DNA from: a gamma proteobacterium symbiont of Stewartia floridana
GTDB taxonomy: Bacteria; Pseudomonadota; Gammaproteobacteria; Chromatiales; Chromatiaceae
Length of the DNA stretch: 64,000 nucleotides
NCBI GenBank assembly: GCA_003676145.1
Contig: NAUB01000023.1
Location: 124,001 to 188,000 of the forward strand
Direction: 5' to 3'
Positions within the stretch are counted from its first letter, which is position 1. Every line of letters begins with the position of its first letter. Positions 61,878 through 64,000 of this stretch are shown here, one piece after another. Below the pieces are notes generated by a model. The model was not told the origin of the DNA and did no database searches. It was given only the letters and a program-made list of their open reading frames with translations. Position numbers and translations under genes: made by a program.

Positions 61878-62098
61878 CAATTGCACCCGCAACCCCCTCC
61901 TGCAAAACCCCGGCCCCCGCTCGATGCCTCTTTACTGAAATAGATATGGTCATCGAGACCAGCACTGAGCGGATCTGAAATCAACTGCATCTCGGGTTTG
62001 GCAAGAACACTGCGCTGCCAGGGTTCGACCCCCAGATTCGCGCAACCAGCAAGTGATAAGACGACAGCAACTGTCACCAGGAACAACTTTACCGACAT
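61877..62098 (-). CDS. DUF4266 small lipoprotein with Gly/Cys-rich C-terminus
   Basis: 73-residue lipoprotein. Signal peptide MSVKLFLVTVAVVLSLAGC has a good lipobox (SLAGC). The mature part holds the family motif VEPWQRSVLAKPEMQLISDPL, then DDHIYFSKEASSGGRG and the terminal FAGGGCGCN. The final C-x-C pair could be redox-active or bind metal. I used the ATG at 62098; the frame continues to 62143 without need. It is coupled to DUF3570 by a TGATG overlap and lies 71 bases after a thioredoxin-like gene. The family is known to occur with DUF3570 and apbE; its role is unknown. Confidence 0.85.
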   Translation of the reverse strand: MSVKLFLVTVAVVLSLAGCANLGVEPWQRSVLAKPEMQLISDPLSAGLDDHIYFSKEASSGGRGFAGGGCGCN

Positions 62099-62169
62099 AC
62101 TCTCATCATCCTTATACTTCGCAGCAATACAGGAAACGGACATTTTGACAAAGTTTTATTTAACCAATC

Positions 62170-62661
62170 TTAATGGACAGGATTCAATGCCCGCAAGATC
62201 TCCGCCTCACGTTCGGCTGCTTGAGATCGAAAGAAACCGGTATGCGTGACAAGAAGCCTGCCATCCCTGCCGATCAAATAGGACGCAGGCATGCCTTGCA
62301 GGTCGTAGCGTTTGGCTAAAAGCCCCTTCGGGTCGTAGTGAATGGTGAACTCAACTGGTGTGTTAATCAGGAACTGCTGCGCCTCTCCACGTACCTCATC
62401 GAGATTGATGCCAATAATCTCCAGACCGGCACCCTGATACTTTCGATGCATCTCATTCAACCATGGAAAGGCTTCACGACAAGGGCCACACCAGGACGCC
62501 CAGAAATCGAGCAGTACCACCCGACCCCGGTATTGTTCAAGATCGAATTCCGATCCCTGTTCGTCTCTCCTTGGCTGCTGCGCCGCGTCCATCTCTGCAA
62601 CGAAGAAGAGCAGCAATGGAATCAGGGTGATAACAAATAGAGAGGGATTGATGTGTCTCAT
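62170..62661 (-). CDS. TlpA-like periplasmic thioredoxin
   Basis: 163 residues with an N-terminal signal sequence (residues 5-26, SLFVITLIPLLLFFVAEMDA). The thioredoxin fold has the active site WASWCGPCREAFPWL, the cis-Pro region DLQGMPASYLIGRDGRLL and the family strand VVLLDFWASW. Exported TlpA-type proteins usually reduce specific partners. It is the first gene of the DUF4266-DUF3570-apbE operon, and the C-G-C tail of the DUF4266 lipoprotein is an obvious candidate partner. The frame opens at TTG 62667; I prefer the ATG at 62661. Confidence 0.88.
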   Translation of the reverse strand: MRHINPSLFVITLIPLLLFFVAEMDAAQQPRRDEQGSEFDLEQYRGRVVLLDFWASWCGPCREAFPWLNEMHRKYQGAGLEIIGINLDEVRGEAQQFLINTPVEFTIHYDPKGLLAKRYDLQGMPASYLIGRDGRLLVTHTGFFRSQAAEREAEILRALNPVH

Positions 62662-62667
62662 ATTCAA

Positions 62668-63073
62668 AATCCGGACTGTTGTGGTTTTAACAGGGGTTAT
62701 GCTCTTTGTAGTAAGTACAATAACATTCAGTATACAAGTTGTTTACCAGAGCCTTTTCAACTGGTGACTCTCCACTAAAAGACCGAGTAACATCGATAAA
62801 GGACAGTTCCGAAGTGATCCGGCAAGGTTTGAATGGTCTTGTAGAAACAACAGAACTTAATAAGCTTCGTTTAAAAAGAATCCACCCAGGCAAATCTTTC
62901 GGCACCATCATAATAAAACAGTGACAACAAATAGAGGCCGGCGATAGAAGCGGGTTATTCAGCTCTTAAATAGTGGAGCACCTTGAAACGGTGATATATA
63001 CTCCGGAATAGATTATCTAATATGAAATAATCAAAATCGTTTAAATGTCTCATGCCGATAAAGGAGTATTGTC
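62668..63073. other. Intergenic divergent region without a recognised gene
   Basis: About 405 AT-rich bases between the thioredoxin start (minus) and the PEP-CTERM gene (plus), so it should hold both promoters. Short open frames on both strands (62687-62911 and 62739-62924) overlap one another and have no ribosome sites or protein-like composition. I see no repeat or RNA gene. Confidence 0.5.
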
Positions 63074-63769
63074 ATGCTTAAAGGACTTCCTATACATTTT
63101 TCAAAACTCTCTTTCATTATCGGACTAAGCCTGTGGTGCAGCGTCGCATCCTCAGCCATTCTCTCTCCTGGCAGCAGCATCACGCTTAGTGGCACAACAT
63201 CCACCATCGAGCCGGATCTCGCAGGCACGATTATTCATGAAAACCTGATTGGATTTGAAGTCACAGATCCCAGTGGCGCCACACTGCTAACCGGCAACTA
63301 CCTGGATAGAGTGGTCAGGTCCAGCAATACCAATCAGCTTATCTTTTCAGGACGTATCCAGGACCTGGCCGTCACCAGCGAAAACAGTCTTGGGATCTAT
63401 GATTGGTTGGTAACAGGATTCAGCGGCTATCTGACCGATGTGGATTATCGCAGCGATGACATAGGTGATTTGGCTCCTGATCAGGCAACCAGATTGAATG
63501 ATGGCAACGATATCCTGCTCGATTTTCCCACAGAGTTGGAGCCACCCGAGTCCAGCCTGTTCTCATCGATTGCTACCGATGCGGCTCTATTTGACCTGTC
63601 CGGCAGCGCTTTTTTTGGCATCGAGGACTTCGTCAATGACACGGGTTATCTGCTGGAGCTCAACGGTATCGCTGCCCCCTCCCCGGTTCCTCTGCCCGCT
63701 GCGTTCTGGCTGTTCGGTTCGGCAATGATCGGTCTGATCGGATTTCAGAAACAATGCCGTAACGAGTGA
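63074..63769 (+). CDS. PEP-CTERM-type sorted exoprotein
   Basis: 231 residues. Signal peptide (FIIGLSLWCSVASSA) is followed by a beta-rich, Ser/Thr/Asp-rich domain of unknown function. The C-terminal sorting signal is VPLPAAFWLFGSA, then a short hydrophobic helix (MIGLIGF) and a basic end (QKQCRNE). This is the PEP-CTERM type common in biofilm-forming gammaproteobacteria and is served by exosortase A/B-type enzymes, not XrtH. The start ATG follows AAGGAG with ideal spacing. No exosortase for it is in the window. Confidence 0.82.
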   Translation: MLKGLPIHFSKLSFIIGLSLWCSVASSAILSPGSSITLSGTTSTIEPDLAGTIIHENLIGFEVTDPSGATLLTGNYLDRVVRSSNTNQLIFSGRIQDLAVTSENSLGIYDWLVTGFSGYLTDVDYRSDDIGDLAPDQATRLNDGNDILLDFPTELEPPESSLFSSIATDAALFDLSGSAFFGIEDFVNDTGYLLELNGIAAPSPVPLPAAFWLFGSAMIGLIGFQKQCRNE

Positions 63770-63778
63770 TGGGTCAAA

Positions 63779-63797
63779 GGCCGTCTGAAAGGCGGCC
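63779..63797. terminator. Hairpin between converging genes
   Basis: GGCCGTC (63779-63785), loop TGAAA, GGCGGCC (63791-63797): a seven-pair stem with one G-T pair. It sits nine bases after the PEP-CTERM stop and 11 bases before the end of the converging Lys-rich gene. There is no long T-run on either side, so it may only be a weak or factor-dependent stop. Confidence 0.4.
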
Positions 63798-63808
63798 TGA
63801 TCCGTTAC

Positions 63809-64000
63809 TCACTTTTTCAACTTTTTCTTCAGCGCCTTTTTCGAGGTGCTTGCCTTCTTCCTGGTTACAGCCTTTTTCGCCAGCGACTTTTTCCCTGTTG
63901 GTTTCTTAGCTCTCTTTGCCGTGACCTTTTTGACCTGGCTGCCCTTGCTCTTTTTCAGCGAACTCTTTTTCTTGGCGGCCGTTGATTTTTTGCTTAGCGA
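63809..64000 (-). CDS. C-terminal Lys/Ala/Ser-rich tail of a truncated gene
   Basis: 63 codons and a TGA (63809-63811) on the minus strand, open to the window edge. The sequence is a low-complexity basic tail of KKxxxKK-type units (AAKKKSSLKKSKGS, KKPTGKKSLAKKA, KKALKKKLKK), about half Lys. Such tails occur on histone H1-like and AlgP-like nucleoid proteins and as C-terminal extensions of DNA-binding enzymes. The body of the protein is outside the window, so I make no functional call. Confidence 0.6.
   Translation of the reverse strand, partial: SLSKKSTAAKKKSSLKKSKGSQVKKVTAKRAKKPTGKKSLAKKAVTRKKASTSKKALKKKLKK

Noticed and set aside
62687-62924. Two overlapping short open frames on opposite strands between the thioredoxin and PEP-CTERM genes
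   Set aside because: Neither has a ribosome site or protein-like composition; the AT-rich stretch is better explained as a divergent promoter region.

Overview
The window looks like chromosome from a gammaproteobacterium with a moderately GC-rich genome. I infer this from gene order and protein content: lptM-dapF-DUF484-xerC, hslVU followed by DUF971-ubiE-ubiJ-ubiB, a class I adenylate cyclase, and both exosortase H-type (IPTL) and PEP-CTERM-type surface proteins. That combination suggests an environmental lineage near Chromatiales or the sulfur-oxidiser/symbiont clades. The lineage is inference; no rRNA or tRNA gene is visible to confirm it.

Layout. 1-5.8 kb (minus strand): adenylate cyclase (3' part outside the window), a PAS protein with a broken GGDEF domain, a DUF2939 protein, a small RRM RNA-binding protein and a YheS-type ABC-F ATPase. 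6.0-13.9 kb (minus): a compact type II secretion operon, gspE-F-G-H-I-J-K-L-M plus a short GspC-like protein; gspD and the prepilin peptidase are absent. 14.4-16.3 kb: a WbpM-type nucleotide-sugar dehydratase. 16.3-23.9 kb: a sensory block with an Aer-like receptor, two stand-alone Aer-type PAS proteins flanking a CZB chemoreceptor, and a PAS-PAS-PAS-GAF-GGDEF-EAL protein. A good sigma-28 promoter candidate precedes the PAS/chemoreceptor pair. 23.9-30.8 kb (minus): a copper/silver efflux operon (TolC-type protein, CusB, CusA, CusF) with a small Cys/His/Met-rich leader gene. 31.0-38.4 kb: exosortase H, its membrane helper and, divergently, a 1970-residue repeat protein ending in an IPTL-type sorting signal.

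39.6-45.3 kb: four translationally coupled polysaccharide genes (FrhB-like, pyruvyl transferase, flippase-like and YfhO-like membrane proteins). 45.5-48.1 kb: lptM-dapF-DUF484-xerC, closed by a strong intrinsic terminator. 48.3-52.2 kb (minus): an RND exporter with a LolA-like lipoprotein-carrier protein. 52.4-58.0 kb: hslV, hslU, DUF971, ubiE, ubiJ, ubiB (proteolysis and ubiquinone synthesis). 58.4-59.5 kb: a DUF1451 zinc-ribbon protein and an ABM-like protein with an IscR-like operator. 59.6-62.7 kb (minus): a thioredoxin-DUF4266-DUF3570-ApbE operon that looks like a little-described flavin/redox envelope system. 63.1-63.8 kb: a PEP-CTERM protein. The edge holds the Lys-rich tail of a truncated minus-strand gene.

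Two features stand out. First, a family of about 100-bp intergenic palindromes (five copies, three in convergent gaps) is built from 10-nt modules ending in CGC. Second, the ApbE operon encodes an outer-membrane DUF3570 protein carrying a sequence that resembles a flavinylation motif.
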